Of a DNA stretch of 64,000 bases, positions 8,851-17,060 are shown one piece after another (position 1 is the first letter of the stretch; the number at the start of each line of letters is the position of its first letter). Made by a program: the position numbers and the translations under genes. The stretch covers positions 6,448,001 through 6,512,000 of the forward strand of contig NZ_CP107903.1 of the NCBI RefSeq assembly GCF_036013955.1. The letters run 5' to 3'. The notes under the pieces are model-generated. The model was not told the origin of the DNA. It ran no database searches and was given only the letters and a program-made list of their open reading frames with translations. The DNA comes from Streptomyces sp. NBC_00459 (lineage in GTDB: Bacteria > Actinomycetota > Actinomycetes > Streptomycetales > Streptomycetaceae).

Positions 8851-9819
8851 ATGACCCACACCACACACACGCCCACCGCAGGCGTGGGCAAGGAGAGCCC
8901 TGCCGCCCGCACGGTACGCCGGGCGGCGACGAGGCGTTCCCGTCCCCCCGGCCGCGGCCCGCTGAGCAGAGTCACTCCCTGGCTGTTCCTGCTGGCCCCG
9001 CTGGTTCTGCTGATCACGTTCACCTACGTGCCCGTGGCGAACATGGTCTATTACAGCTTCACCGACTGGGACGGCGTCAGCCCGGAGATCCACCTCGTCG
9101 GCGCCGGGAACTACAGCGAGCTGTTCACCCGGCCCGAGCTGTTCCGGGTGTTCTTCGTCAGCTTCTACTACCTGGCCGCGTCCGTCGTGCAGATCGTCGT
9201 CGCCCTGTACTTCGCGACCGTCCTGAGCTTCAACCTGCGGCTGCGCAACCTCTTCAAGGGAATCCTGTTCTTCCCGTACCTCATCAACGGCGTCGCCATC
9301 GGCTTCGTCTTCCTGTACTTCTTCCAGGACGGCGGCACCCTCGACTCGGTGCTGTCCTGGTTCGGTACGGGCAGCGACCACGCCTGGCTGGGCGATCCGA
9401 CGTCCGCGAACGTCTCCCTGGCGGGCGTGTCCGTCTGGCGCTTCACCGGCCTGAACTTCGTGCTGTTCCTGGGCGCGATCCAGTCCATCCCGGGCGAGCT
9501 GTACGAGGCGGCCCAACTCGACGGCGCCACACGGTGGCACCAGTTCCGGTACCTGATCGTGCCGAGCATCCGGCCCGTGATCAGCCTGAGCGTGATCCTC
9601 GCCGTGTCCGGGTCCCTGTCGGTGTTCGAGATCCCCTACATCATGACCGGCGGCGCCACGGGCACCACGACCTTCGTCATCCAGACGGTGAAGCTCGCGT
9701 TCCAGTTCAACAAGACCGGCCTGGCCTCCGCCGCGGCCGTCGTCCTGCTCCTGATCGTTCTGCTGGTCACCTGGATCCAGCGCCGCCTCGTGCCCGACGG
9801 GAAGGCAGACCTCGTATGA
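8851..9819 (+). CDS. Sugar ABC transporter permease, MalF type
   Basis: This is a 322-residue integral membrane subunit with about six helices, beginning after a basic cytoplasmic N-terminus. The EAA loop that contacts the ATPase is visible as GELYEAAQLDGATRWHQFRY. ATG 8851 follows GAAAGG. Its stop overlaps the start of the next permease by ATGA, so the two are translationally coupled and form the transmembrane dimer. Together with the upstream lipoprotein this is a carbohydrate uptake system, with manno-oligosaccharide inferred from the flanking mannanase and mannosidase genes. Confidence 0.92.
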   Translation: MTHTTHTPTAGVGKESPAARTVRRAATRRSRPPGRGPLSRVTPWLFLLAPLVLLITFTYVPVANMVYYSFTDWDGVSPEIHLVGAGNYSELFTRPELFRVFFVSFYYLAASVVQIVVALYFATVLSFNLRLRNLFKGILFFPYLINGVAIGFVFLYFFQDGGTLDSVLSWFGTGSDHAWLGDPTSANVSLAGVSVWRFTGLNFVLFLGAIQSIPGELYEAAQLDGATRWHQFRYLIVPSIRPVISLSVILAVSGSLSVFEIPYIMTGGATGTTTFVIQTVKLAFQFNKTGLASAAAVVLLLIVLLVTWIQRRLVPDGKADLV

Positions 9820-10667
9820 GCACCGACGTGGACGGCCGTCGCCCCCGGGGCATCGCCTCGGCCCTCATCTATCTGTCCCTGGTACTCGCCTCGCTGGTGG
9901 TCCTGGTCCCCCTGTCCGTCGTGTTCCTCACCTCGCTGAAGACATCGAAGGAGATGACGGAAGGGGGAGGTGCTTTCCGGCTCCCCGGCGACTGGCTGAA
10001 CTGGTCCAACTACGCCACCGCCTTCAACGACGGCCACATGCTGTCGGCGTTCGGGAACACCGCCTTCATCCTGCTGTTCTCCATCACCGGCACGGTGATC
10101 ATCGGCTCGATGACCGCGTACGCGATAGACCGGTTCACCTTCTGCGGCCGGAAACTGGTCATGGGGCTGTTCCTGGTCGCCACCCTGGTACCGGGCGTGA
10201 CCACGCAGGTGGCCACCTTCCAGGTGGTCAACAGCTTCGGTCTCTTCGACACGCGCTGGGCGCCGATCCTGCTCTACATGGGCACCGACATCGTGTCCAT
10301 CTACATCTTCCTGCAGTTCATCCGCTCGATCCCCGTCTCCCTCGACGAGGCCGCCCGGCTCGACGGCGCGAACGCGCTCACCATCTACTGGCGGATCATC
10401 TTCCCGCTGCTCAAACCGGCGATCGCCACCGTCGTCATCATCAAGGGCATCACCGTCTACAACGACTTCTACATTCCCTTCCTCTACATGCCCTCCGAGG
10501 GCATGGGCACCATCTCCACGGCCCTGTTCCGCTTCAAGGGCCCCTTCGGCGCCCACTGGGAGGCCATCTCGGCGGGGGCGATCCTCGTCATCGTGCCCAC
10601 GCTCGTCGTCTTCCTCTTCCTCCAGCGCTACATCTACAACGGGTTCGCGCGGGGCGCCACGAAGTGA
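9816..10667 (+). CDS. Sugar ABC transporter permease, MalG type
   Basis: This is a 283-residue permease with six predicted helices. The EAA motif is SLDEAARLDGANALTIYWRI, and the C-terminal end is YIYNGFARGATK, which is typical of the MalG family. The ATG at 9816 overlaps the preceding stop by ATGA; a longer upstream open frame is just the same frame read through the first permease gene. It pairs with the upstream MalF-type subunit. The 225-bp gap to the mannanase gene contains GC-rich partial inverted repeats just after the stop but no gene. Confidence 0.92.
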   Translation: MSTDVDGRRPRGIASALIYLSLVLASLVVLVPLSVVFLTSLKTSKEMTEGGGAFRLPGDWLNWSNYATAFNDGHMLSAFGNTAFILLFSITGTVIIGSMTAYAIDRFTFCGRKLVMGLFLVATLVPGVTTQVATFQVVNSFGLFDTRWAPILLYMGTDIVSIYIFLQFIRSIPVSLDEAARLDGANALTIYWRIIFPLLKPAIATVVIIKGITVYNDFYIPFLYMPSEGMGTISTALFRFKGPFGAHWEAISAGAILVIVPTLVVFLFLQRYIYNGFARGATK

Positions 10668-10892
10668 GCCGGGCCCGCACGGAAACGGCCGGCTGAGCGG
10701 GCCTCCCTCCGGCAGCGACCCGAGCGGCCCCTCACCCCGGCATACGGCAGCGGCGACCACCTCCCCACCCCCGGTGACACGGACCGTGGGCACGGCCGAC
10801 GCGCCGCGCACCGCCATGCCCGAAGGCACCCGGCAGCGCCGAGGGCGAGCCACCTCCCGTCACGAGAATCAGCCACGTCAAAGGAGACGTAC

Positions 10893-12908
10893 ATGCCCAA
10901 CCCGCCCCTGAACCGTCGTGCGTTCATCCTCATCGGCGCCACGGTCGCCATCGCAGCGGGCGCCCGGGCGCCGATGGCAGCCGCGGCCACATCCTCCGCG
11001 GTGTCCACCGGTGCGCCGATCCCGGTCCGGATCGTCGACGACAGGGCGACTCCCGCCACCCGCGCGCTGTTCGCGTACCTGAAGCGGCAGCAGGGCAAGG
11101 GGATCATGTTCGGCCACCAGCACGACCTCACCTACGGCTTCACCTTCGCCACTCCCGACGGCAGGGCGTCCGACACCAGGGCGGCGGTGGGCGACCACCC
11201 CGCGGTGTTCGGCTGGGACACCCTCATCCTCGACGGCGACGAGCGGCCCGGGTCCGGGGACGCGACCGAGGCCGAGAACATCGCCGCGCTCAGCCGGTGC
11301 ATCCGGCAGGGGGACGCACGCGGCGGGATCAACATCCTCAGCGCCCACATGCCGAACTTCGTCACCGGCGGGAACTTCTGGGACACCACGGGCCGAGTGG
11401 TCGGCCAGATCCTCCCCGGCGGCGCGAAGCACGCGGACTTCAACGCCTTCCTCGACCGCGTCGCGAAGGCGGTCAGGGGCGCGCGGCGGCCGGACGGCAC
11501 CCCGATCCCGGTGATCTTCCGCCCCTTCCACGAGAACAACGGCGGCTGGTTCTGGTGGGGCGCCGGCCACACCACCTCCGCCGAGTACATCGAGGTGTTC
11601 CGCTACACCGTCGAGTACCTGCGCGACACCAGGGGCGTCCACAACCTGCTCTACGCCTACTCGCCCAACTCGGGATTCGGAGGCGACCCCACCGGCTACC
11701 TCAAGACCTACCCGGGCGACGGGTTCGTCGACGTCCTCGGCTACGACTCCTACGACGACTCCGCAGGCTCGACCGCCTGGCTGGACGGCCTCGTGAAGGA
11801 CCTGGCGATGGTGGTCCGGACGGCGAACGAGCGGGGCAAGGCGCCGGCCCTCACCGAGTTCGGGGAGAGCGGCCCCGAGAGCCGCAACCCGAAGTGGTTC
11901 ACCCAACTCCTGCAGGCCGTCCGGGCGGACCCGCTGGCCCGTCAGGTGACCCACATGCTCACCTGGGCCAACTTCGGAGGCACCACCCGCGCCTATGTGC
12001 CGTACCCGGGCCATGCCCTGCTGCCGGACTTCGTCGAGTACCACCGGGACCCGTACACCCTTTTCGCCGCCGATCTCCGGGGAGTGTTCTCCGCCCGCAC
12101 CACCGCTGTCGGGAACACCCCGTTCATGCACCTCGTGACTCCCACGGATCGGCAGCGCGTGACGACGGACAGGACCACCGTCCGGGTGCGGATCACATCC
12201 GCGAAGGCGAGCAGGGTCACCTGCTCCGTGAACGGCGGCCGTGCCAGACCGCTGCGCCTCGACGCCGACGGCTTCCACTCGGGCGACCTGCCGATCGACC
12301 CGGCCTGGACGGCCACCGGCTCGATCACCCTCACGGTGAACGCGAGGGTGGGTGCCGAGACGCTCACCGACTCGGCCCTGGTCCTCCTCGGCGAGGTCGA
12401 ACCCCTGCCCGCCGGGTGGATCGACGACTTCGAGGGGTACGGCGGAGACGACGTCACCCTGAGCGAGGCGTACAGCCACGTCAACTCCAACACCACCACC
12501 CTGTCGGCCGACCACAAGGCCTCGGGCTCCTACGGGCTGGCGTACGCCTACGACTTCACCGGCGCCGAGTACACCGGCATCGGCAGGTCGGTCGACGCGG
12601 ACTGGTCCGCCTTCACGTCCCTGGCGCTGTGGCTGCGGGGCGACGGTTCCGAGAACGGCGGGGTGCTCCAGATCGTCGCCGACGGCGTCTACTTCGAGCG
12701 CCAGTTCCTGTTGGCCGACACGGAGGGGCAGGACATCACGGCACCCTTCAGCGAGTTCGCGCCCGCCCCCTGGGACACCGAACACGCCGGAGCCGTGCTC
12801 GACGCGGCTCATCTCGCCAAGGTGTCGGCGTTCAACCTGTACCTCGGCCGGGGGAGCGGCGCGGCGACCACCGGCGTCGTGTTCGTGGACAACATCAGGG
12901 CCGAATGA
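10893..12908 (+). CDS. Secreted GH26 endo-beta-mannanase with C-terminal binding module
   Basis: This is a 671-residue secreted enzyme expected to cleave internal beta-1,4-mannosidic bonds of mannan. It has a twin-arginine-like signal (NRRAFILIGA) and an Ala-rich cleavage region near residue 33. The catalytic domain spans about residues 45-400, with acid/base Glu in FRPFHENNGG (about E214) and nucleophile Glu in ALTEFGES (about E322). A beta-sandwich linker domain follows (about 405-510). The C-terminal ~155 residues begin IDDFEGYGGDD and resemble CBM11/CBM23-type jelly-roll modules. An AAAGGAG ribosome site precedes ATG 10893. The products would be imported by the upstream transporter. The binding-module family is less certain than the GH26 call. 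Confidence 0.9.
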   Translation: MPNPPLNRRAFILIGATVAIAAGARAPMAAAATSSAVSTGAPIPVRIVDDRATPATRALFAYLKRQQGKGIMFGHQHDLTYGFTFATPDGRASDTRAAVGDHPAVFGWDTLILDGDERPGSGDATEAENIAALSRCIRQGDARGGINILSAHMPNFVTGGNFWDTTGRVVGQILPGGAKHADFNAFLDRVAKAVRGARRPDGTPIPVIFRPFHENNGGWFWWGAGHTTSAEYIEVFRYTVEYLRDTRGVHNLLYAYSPNSGFGGDPTGYLKTYPGDGFVDVLGYDSYDDSAGSTAWLDGLVKDLAMVVRTANERGKAPALTEFGESGPESRNPKWFTQLLQAVRADPLARQVTHMLTWANFGGTTRAYVPYPGHALLPDFVEYHRDPYTLFAADLRGVFSARTTAVGNTPFMHLVTPTDRQRVTTDRTTVRVRITSAKASRVTCSVNGGRARPLRLDADGFHSGDLPIDPAWTATGSITLTVNARVGAETLTDSALVLLGEVEPLPAGWIDDFEGYGGDDVTLSEAYSHVNSNTTTLSADHKASGSYGLAYAYDFTGAEYTGIGRSVDADWSAFTSLALWLRGDGSENGGVLQIVADGVYFERQFLLADTEGQDITAPFSEFAPAPWDTEHAGAVLDAAHLAKVSAFNLYLGRGSGAATTGVVFVDNIRAE

Positions 12909-12950
12909 CCGCGGCCCGCACTCGGGACTCGCGGATTGTTGTGCATTATC

Positions 12951-12980
12951 TTGACGGCCGCAATAAATGAGCCCTACATT
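12951..12980 (+). promoter_or_regulatory. Promoter candidate for the secreted hydrolase
   Basis: TTGACG (12951-12956) and TACATT (12975-12980) are 18 bp apart, a good housekeeping-type promoter, 80 bp before the hydrolase start. It separates this gene from the mannan operon. Confidence 0.5.
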
Positions 12981-12995
12981 CCTCAACGTCTTCGT

Positions 12996-13007
12996 TCAGT
13001 GCACTGA
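12996..13007. promoter_or_regulatory. 12-bp palindrome just after the promoter
   Basis: TCAGTGCACTGA is a perfect palindrome about 15 bp after the TACATT box and 53 bp before the hydrolase start, a suitable place for a repressor site. Confidence 0.35.
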
Positions 13008-13059
13008 GCACATGCACGGTCCCGCTCCGTAGGCCACCCCCCACGCAAGGAGCCGCCCC

Positions 13060-14472
13060 ATGCCCGCCGACACCCGTCCCCGCCCCCGCCGCACCGGTTC
13101 GCGTATCGCCCTGGCCGTCCTGGCCACGCTGACCTCGGTGGCGCTCACCACCCTCCCCTCGTCGGCCGCCCAGCCGGATGCGGCCGTCACCGGCCACCTC
13201 ACCGGCACCCTCGCCGACGGCGCCACCTGGATCGCCGACGTCCCCGACGACTGGAACGGCACCCTCGTGGTGTTCAGCCACGGCTTCGGCCCCACCGTCG
13301 CCATGAACGCCCCCACCGAGGCCGTACGCGTCGAGCTGCTCGCCCAGGGCTATGCGCTGGCCGGGTCGTCGTACGATCCCAACGGCTCGATGTGGGCCCT
13401 GAACAGCGCCGCACGGGACCAGTTCGCCACCATCGACGCCGTCACCGCGAAGATCGGCGAGCCGTCGCGCACGCTGGCCATGGGCACGTCGATGGGCGGG
13501 CTCGTCAACGCCCAACTGGCCCGGGACGGCGGCGGGATCATCGACGGCGCGCTCGGCACCTGCGGTCTGGTCGCGGGCGCCACGGACCTGGACAACTACC
13601 AGCTGGACGCCGAGTACACGATCGCCCGTCTGCTGCTGCCCGAACAGGACGTGAAACTCGTACGGTTCGGCACCCCGGCCGAGGCCGCCGCCACCGCCGA
13701 CCTGCTCACCAAGGCGGTCACCGCCGCCCAGGCCACCCCGCAGGGCCGCGCCCGGGTCGCGCTGGCCGCCGCCTTCCTCAACCTGCCGGCCTGGGCACCC
13801 GGGAAGGACCGGCCCGCTCCGACCGACTGGGAGGGCCAGCAGGAGCAGCAGTACACGTGGTTCGCGCAGGGCATCCTGTCGTTCGTCGAGTTCGGCCGGT
13901 ACGCCATCGAGCAGTCCGTCGGCGGCAACAACTCCTGGAACCGGGGCGTCGACTACGCCCGCCTGCTCGACGGTTCCGCCCACGCGCCCCAGGTGCGCGC
14001 CCTCTACCGGGCAGCCGGCCTCGACCTGCGCGCCGACCTGCGCACGCTGACCAAGGGCGCCACGGTCACCGCCGACCCCGCCGCCGTCCGCACCGCACAG
14101 CGGACGTCCTCCGCCGGTCAGGGGCTTGAGGTGCCCCTGCTCGACATCCACACCACCGCCGACAACCTGGTTCCGGTGGAGCAGGAGACCCGCTTCGCCG
14201 CCCGGGTGCGCGCCTCGGGCGACGGTGCGCTGCTGCGGCAGGCCTACGTCGAGCGACAGGGCCACTGCGCGTTCACCACCGCCGAGACCGTGGCCGCCCT
14301 GCACGCCCTCGAACACCGCGTCGACACCGGCCGCTGGGACGACGTGGCCACCCCGGCCGCGCTGCAGCGGTCCGCCACCGCGCTCGGTCTGGACGGGGCG
14401 GCGTACATCCCGTACCGCCCGGCACCGCTGACGGTCGGCCGCGACGGGTCGGCGCACCCGACGCGGCACTGA
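13060..14472 (+). CDS. Secreted alpha/beta-hydrolase
   Basis: This is a 470-residue exported protein: an Arg-rich N-terminus, a hydrophobic core (IALAVLATLTSVALTTL) and a SSAA cleavage region near residue 37. The fold is alpha/beta hydrolase, with the nucleophile elbow GTSMGG (about S144), the oxyanion region VVFSHGF, a late DIHTTADNLVPVEQE segment likely to hold the acid, and GHCAFTT with the probable catalytic His. AAGGAG precedes ATG 13060. The reaction is probably ester or amide hydrolysis outside the cell; the substrate is unknown. It lies after the mannan operon but has its own promoter and terminator, so co-function is uncertain. Confidence 0.85.
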   Translation: MPADTRPRPRRTGSRIALAVLATLTSVALTTLPSSAAQPDAAVTGHLTGTLADGATWIADVPDDWNGTLVVFSHGFGPTVAMNAPTEAVRVELLAQGYALAGSSYDPNGSMWALNSAARDQFATIDAVTAKIGEPSRTLAMGTSMGGLVNAQLARDGGGIIDGALGTCGLVAGATDLDNYQLDAEYTIARLLLPEQDVKLVRFGTPAEAAATADLLTKAVTAAQATPQGRARVALAAAFLNLPAWAPGKDRPAPTDWEGQQEQQYTWFAQGILSFVEFGRYAIEQSVGGNNSWNRGVDYARLLDGSAHAPQVRALYRAAGLDLRADLRTLTKGATVTADPAAVRTAQRTSSAGQGLEVPLLDIHTTADNLVPVEQETRFAARVRASGDGALLRQAYVERQGHCAFTTAETVAALHALEHRVDTGRWDDVATPAALQRSATALGLDGAAYIPYRPAPLTVGRDGSAHPTRH

Positions 14473-14482
14473 CGCCCGAGGG

Positions 14483-14513
14483 CCGGGCGGTGGGCATGTT
14501 TCCCACCGCCCGG
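14483..14513 (+). terminator. Strong hairpin terminator
   Basis: CCGGGCGGTGGG / CCCACCGCCCGG, a perfect 12-bp stem with loop CATGTTT, lies 10 bp after the hydrolase stop. Confidence 0.75.
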
Positions 14514-14604
14514 GACGGGGACCCGGGGACGTGACCGGGCAAACCGGTGCCACAGGACCGACGCGGTCCCCAACGGGCCGGACACGGAAGGAAGTCGAAG
14601 CGCC

Positions 14605-14781
14605 GTGAGTGCGGAAGTCAGGAAGACGCGGACCACTGTCCGCAGGGCCGAGACCGGCTGGGCGAGGGCCCGCCGACTGCGCGGACGCGGCGTACGTACC
14701 TGCGTGCGCGCCACGTTCGACGCTGACGCCGGGGAGACCTGGCGAGGGGCCGAGGGGAACGTCGTCAGGGGCGAGGACTGA
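14605..14781 (+). CDS. Possible small basic protein
   Basis: This 58-residue frame starts at GTG 14605 with a good GGAAGGAAG ribosome site 7-15 nt upstream and ends at TGA 14779. The N-terminal half is Arg/Thr-rich (VRKTRTTVRRAETGWARARR) and the C-terminal part is acidic. It matches no family I know. It lies in the 444-bp gap between the hydrolase terminator and the SDR gene. The only support is the ribosome site and start/stop; it may be noncoding. Confidence 0.2.
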   Translation: MSAEVRKTRTTVRRAETGWARARRLRGRGVRTCVRATFDADAGETWRGAEGNVVRGED

Positions 14782-14916
14782 AGCCGGACGGGGCCCGTTT
14801 CGGCCGTGTGGAGGCGTGCGCCCCCTGTGGATGCCCCTCTCCGTCTAGGCTGCTGCCCGAGCATCTGAGCGGGTTGGCGCAGTGAGCGGACAGCGGTCTA
14901 CGGGAGGGCTGACCTC

Positions 14917-15753
14917 ATGAGCAGGGTCTGGTTCATCACAGGTGCGAGCAGTGGTTTCGGGCGGGCCGTCGCCGAGGCGGCGGTCGCCGCGGGAGACGTG
15001 GTCGTCGGTGCCGCACGAAGGACGGGCGCGCTGGACGGCTTTGTCGCCGCCCACCCCAAACAGGTCCAGGCGCTGCGCCTGGACGTCACCGACCTGGCCG
15101 CGATCAGGACCGCCGTGGAGGACGTCGTCGCGTGGCACGGGCGGATCGACGTGCTCGTCAACAACGCGGGACGTACACACGTCGGTGCCGTCGAGGAGAC
15201 CACCGACGCCGAACTGCGAGACCTGTTCGACCTGCATGTGTTCGGGCCCGCCGCGCTCGTACGGGCCGTGCTGCCGCACATGCGGCAGCGGGGCACGGGC
15301 GCGATCGTGCAGATGAGCAGCGTCGGCGGGCAGCTCTCCGCGCCTGGCTTCGGGGCGTACAGCGCGACGAAGTTCGCCCTGGAGGGCATGTCCGAGGCGC
15401 TCGCGGCGGAGGTCCGGCAGTTCGGGATCAAGGTACTGATCGTCGAACCGGGTGCCTTCAGGACCGAGTTGTTCGACAGCGGCCGGGCGGGCGTCAGCCG
15501 CGATCTCGGCGTCTACGTCCGCACCGTCGGCCCGACCCGCCGGATGGTCAGCGAGGGCGACGGCACCCAGTCCGGCGACCCGGCGAAGGCGGCGGCCCTG
15601 ATCCTCGCCGCCCTCGACGCGCAGGAGACACCGCTGCGACTGCCTGTCGGCGACGACGCGGTCACCGGCGTACTCGAACATCTCGAACAGGTACGGGGTG
15701 ATGTCGTCGGCTGGGAGAAGCGCGCGAGGGCGACGGGCTTCGACGACGCCTGA
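14917..15753 (+). CDS. Short-chain dehydrogenase/reductase
   Basis: This is a 278-residue classical SDR oxidoreductase, NAD(P)(H)-dependent. The Rossmann motif TGASSGFG lies near residues 8-15, NNAG near 86-89, the catalytic Ser in MSSVGG near 135, and YSATK with Tyr about 148 and Lys about 152. The basic residues after the second strand (AARRTG) favour NADPH. The cytoplasmic substrate is unknown. The gene stands alone and converges on the threonine-synthase-like gene with a 29-bp gap. ATG 14917 is chosen because the motif spacing fits. Confidence 0.92.
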   Translation: MSRVWFITGASSGFGRAVAEAAVAAGDVVVGAARRTGALDGFVAAHPKQVQALRLDVTDLAAIRTAVEDVVAWHGRIDVLVNNAGRTHVGAVEETTDAELRDLFDLHVFGPAALVRAVLPHMRQRGTGAIVQMSSVGGQLSAPGFGAYSATKFALEGMSEALAAEVRQFGIKVLIVEPGAFRTELFDSGRAGVSRDLGVYVRTVGPTRRMVSEGDGTQSGDPAKAAALILAALDAQETPLRLPVGDDAVTGVLEHLEQVRGDVVGWEKRARATGFDDA

Positions 15754-15782
15754 AGCCGGTCGGGTCGGACGTCGGGCCGGCG

Positions 15783-16895
15783 TCAGTTCGGCGCCAGGCC
15801 CGTCTTGAGTCCCGCCCCGCACAACGGCACCACCGCCGTTCGCGCCCCTAGCGACGCCTCGCGCACCGCCGCCCAGCAGGCGACCCCGGTCGACTCCACG
15901 TACAGCCCCCGGGACGCCAGGTCCCTTTGCGCGTGCCGGATCTGATCCTCCGTCACCGTGAGGAACGTGCCGCCCGAGTCGCGCACTGCGCGCAGGATCT
16001 GGCGGGCCCGGGGCGGGTTGGGGATCGCGATGCCCTCGGCGAGGGTGGGTGTCGGCGGGGGCGGGGCGGCGCCGGTCAGGTCGGTGGCGCCCTCCGTCCA
16101 GGCGTGCGCGAGCGGGGCGACCGCCGCGGCCTGCACGGCGTACAGCGCCGGGCGTCGGTCGATGAGCCCCGCCGAGTGCAGCTCGGCGACGGCGAGGGCC
16201 GCGCCCAGCAGCAGGGTGCCGTTGCCGACCGGCACGACGACGACGTCCGGGAGCCGGCCTCCCATGTCCTCCCACAGCTCGTGGACGTACGTCTTCGTGC
16301 CGTGCAGGAAGTACGGGTTGTAGACGTGGGAGGCGTAGAACGTGCCGGGGGCGTCCGCCGCCTCGCGGGCCGCCGCCGCAGCGGCCTCCCGGCCCCCGTC
16401 GACCAGGTTCACGTGGGCCCCGTGCGCCTCGATCTGCTCCAGCTTCTTCGCCGAGGTGCCCTCGGGGACGTACACCGTGCAGGGCAGCCGGGCGCGGGCG
16501 CAGTACGCGGCGATCGCCGTACCCGCGTTGCCGCTGCTGTCGGCGACGACCCGGCCGGGGTTCAGCCGGAGGGCCAGTTCGGCCAGGAGCACCGCACCCC
16601 GGTCCTTGAAGGACAGGGTCGGCATCAGGAAGTCGAGCTTCGCCGAGATGCCCTCCCGCAGTTCCACGAGAGGGGTGCGGCCCTCGCCGAGAGTTGTGGT
16701 GGGGGTGGGGAGGGGGAGCGTCTCCGCGTAGCGCCAGAGGGAGTTGACCCTGCCGGTGAGGGACTTGAGGGTCGCCGGGGTGGGTGCGAAGTCGAGGTCC
16801 AGGGGGCCCCGGCAGAGGGGGCAGCACCAGGTGAGGGTGCCTCCGGGGACACGGGTGCCGTCCGTGGGGCAGTAACAGTCCGGCAGTGGGGTCAT
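15783..16895 (-). CDS. PLP-dependent threonine-synthase-like enzyme
   Basis: This is a 370-residue fold-type II PLP enzyme. A short N-terminal zinc-ribbon-like part has Cys pairs (CYCPTDG and CCPLC), followed by the PLP-lysine motif SFKDRGA, the phosphate/substrate loop SSGNAGTA, and a Gly-rich PVGNGTLLLG stretch. It resembles threonine synthase, which converts O-phosphohomoserine to threonine, but may act on another beta- or gamma-substituted amino acid. ATG 16895 is preferred over an in-frame GTG at 16928 because a TACTCT box lies exactly 6 nt before it, suggesting a leaderless transcript. The canonical threonine synthase is normally in a hom-thrC-thrB operon, absent here, so this is probably a paralogue. 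Confidence 0.85.
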   Translation of the reverse strand: MTPLPDCYCPTDGTRVPGGTLTWCCPLCRGPLDLDFAPTPATLKSLTGRVNSLWRYAETLPLPTPTTTLGEGRTPLVELREGISAKLDFLMPTLSFKDRGAVLLAELALRLNPGRVVADSSGNAGTAIAAYCARARLPCTVYVPEGTSAKKLEQIEAHGAHVNLVDGGREAAAAAAREAADAPGTFYASHVYNPYFLHGTKTYVHELWEDMGGRLPDVVVVPVGNGTLLLGAALAVAELHSAGLIDRRPALYAVQAAAVAPLAHAWTEGATDLTGAAPPPPTPTLAEGIAIPNPPRARQILRAVRDSGGTFLTVTEDQIRHAQRDLASRGLYVESTGVACWAAVREASLGARTAVVPLCGAGLKTGLAPN

Positions 16896-17060
16896 ATACG
16901 CAGAGTAGTTGCGTACGGGGTTTCCCACCCACTTGCCCGTTTGCTGCCTCTGTCCAGCGCGGGCCCGGGTGTATCCATCCCGTCCGGCGGGGGCGAAACT
17001 CCCTTACCATGCGCCAAGTCGCACGCCAGTTCACATCACCCGACGAGGAGCCCGGCACTC

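Noticed and set aside
10878..12986. 702-residue minus-strand frame opposite the GH26 mannanase
   Set aside because: Antisense of a gene with a signal peptide and both catalytic Glu motifs; Val/Gly/Arg-rich composition and no homology signals.
16893..16928. Upstream GTG start for the PLP enzyme
   Set aside because: It would place the start upstream of the TACTCT box that fits a leaderless ATG at 16895; the added residues have no family support.
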